Assembly: GCA_020425835.1 (NCBI GenBank) | Contig: JAGQRC010000226.1 | Span: 1-6,383 of the forward strand | Origin: Planctomycetota bacterium | GTDB taxonomy: Bacteria > Planctomycetota > UBA8108 > UBA1146 > JAJFFE01 | DNA: 6,383 nucleotides | Direction of reading: 5' to 3' | Shown here: in pieces, positions 5,803 to 6,383 of the stretch | How positions within the stretch are numbered: position 1 is the first letter of the stretch | Layout of the letters: each line of letters begins with the position of its first letter | Notes under the pieces: generated by a model | What the model saw: only the letters and a program-made list of their open reading frames with translations | Databases searched by the model: none | What the model was told of the DNA's origin: nothing | Translations under genes and position numbers: made by a program

Positions 5803-6383
5803 CAGAGACCGAACACCTCTCGGCACATCGCAACCGCCGCGAGGAAGCGGTCGACGTCGTCTTCCGTGTTGTAGCAGCCGAACGAAGCCCGAGCGGTCGC
5901 GGTGACCCCGAGCCGTTGCATCACCGGCTGCGCGCAATGATGTCCGGCACGGACCGCGACACCCTCGCGATCGAGAATCGTGCCGATGTCGTGCGAGTGG
6001 ATCCCCTCGAGGCCGAACGAGACGACCGCGGCCTTCTCCCGCGCCCGTCCGTAGATCCGGATCCCCTCGATCTCCTCGAGCCCACGCGTGGTCCGCTCCA
6101 CGAGCTGCTTCTCGTGACGTTCGAGATCGGCGAAGTCGAAGCGACCGAGAAAGTCGATGGCGGCCCCGAGGCCGACCGCGCCCTCGATGTTCGGGGTCCC
6201 CGCCTCGAACTTGTGGGGCAGGTCGTTGTAGGTCGTCTCCTCGAACGTGACGGTGCGAATCATCTCACCGCCGCCCTGGTACGGCGGCATCGACTCGAGG
6301 TGTTCCGCCTTCCCGTACAGGATACCGACGCCGGAGGGGCCGTAGACCTTGTGGCCGGAGAAAGCGTAGAAGTCGGCGTCGAG
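5802..6383 (-). CDS. sufS: SufS cysteine desulfurase, C-terminal part (5' end beyond window)
   Basis: Only the last 193 residues of this PLP-dependent cysteine desulfurase are in the window; the frame is open to the right edge. SufS removes sulfur from cysteine as a persulfide on its catalytic Cys and gives it to SufU. The fragment begins just before the PLP-lysine motif FSGHKVYGPSGVGILY (Lys codon 6350-6348). It continues with MPPYQGGGEMI, FEAGTPN and the active-site loop RAGHHCAQP, whose catalytic Cys is encoded at 5936-5934. It ends with RASFGCYNTEDDVDRF, typical of group II (SufS/CsdA) enzymes. The family is usually about 400-420 residues, so roughly half is missing. An internal Met at 6290 is not the start, since conserved sequence runs in frame upstream of it. 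Immediate overlap with sufU supports SufS rather than CsdA or IscS. sufB, sufC and sufD probably lie to the right, which is inference. Confidence 0.96.
   Translation of the reverse strand, partial: LDADFYAFSGHKVYGPSGVGILYGKAEHLESMPPYQGGGEMIRTVTFEETTYNDLPHKFEAGTPNIEGAVGLGAAIDFLGRFDFADLERHEKQLVERTTRGLEEIEGIRIYGRAREKAAVVSFGLEGIHSHDIGTILDREGVAVRAGHHCAQPVMQRLGVTATARASFGCYNTEDDVDRFLAAVAMCREVFGL

Overview
The window is high-GC bacterial chromosomal DNA that is almost fully coding. It holds six genes, of which the two at the window edges are incomplete. A C-terminal, cysteine-framed, dockerin-like calcium-loop module on a secreted multiheme cytochrome, together with the high GC and a SufS-SufU-type Fe-S system, suggests a Planctomycetota-like or similar environmental lineage. 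That assignment is inference; the sequence contains no rRNA or other strong taxonomic marker. I see no tRNA, rRNA, CRISPR array, insertion sequence or phage gene.

Left part (1-1830, minus strand): nearly all of mnmG (gidA), the FAD-dependent tRNA wobble-uridine modification enzyme. It runs off the left edge about ten residues before its expected C-terminus. Positions 1831-2075 form a divergent intergenic region. It has a good sigma-70-like promoter for mnmG with an extended -10, an 8-bp perfect inverted repeat in the mnmG leader, and a TATAAT box for the rightward gene.

Middle (2076-4915, plus strand): a 646-residue exported pentaheme c-type cytochrome. It carries a family-typical region after the hemes and a C-terminal dockerin-like module with two Ca-loops and six cysteines. 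After a roughly 120-base gap with two short hairpins comes a 258-residue tandem-receiver protein. Its N-terminal receiver has lost its phosphorylation residues, while its C-terminal receiver is intact; there is no output domain.

Right part (4950-6383, minus strand): the end of a SUF iron-sulfur assembly operon, transcribed leftward in the order sufS (C-terminal part), sufU, and a DUF59/SufT-like gene. The genes are tightly packed, with a 1-nt overlap and then a 22-nt gap. SufS supplies persulfide sulfur, SufU accepts it, and the DUF59 protein is a probable maturation factor. The operon ends facing the receiver gene, with a hairpin in the 34-base convergent gap.

The most unusual items are the cytochrome-dockerin architecture, the degenerate tandem receiver and a striking excess of GATC tetranucleotides in both coding and non-coding DNA. 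Nothing in the window amounts to an obviously new multi-gene system.
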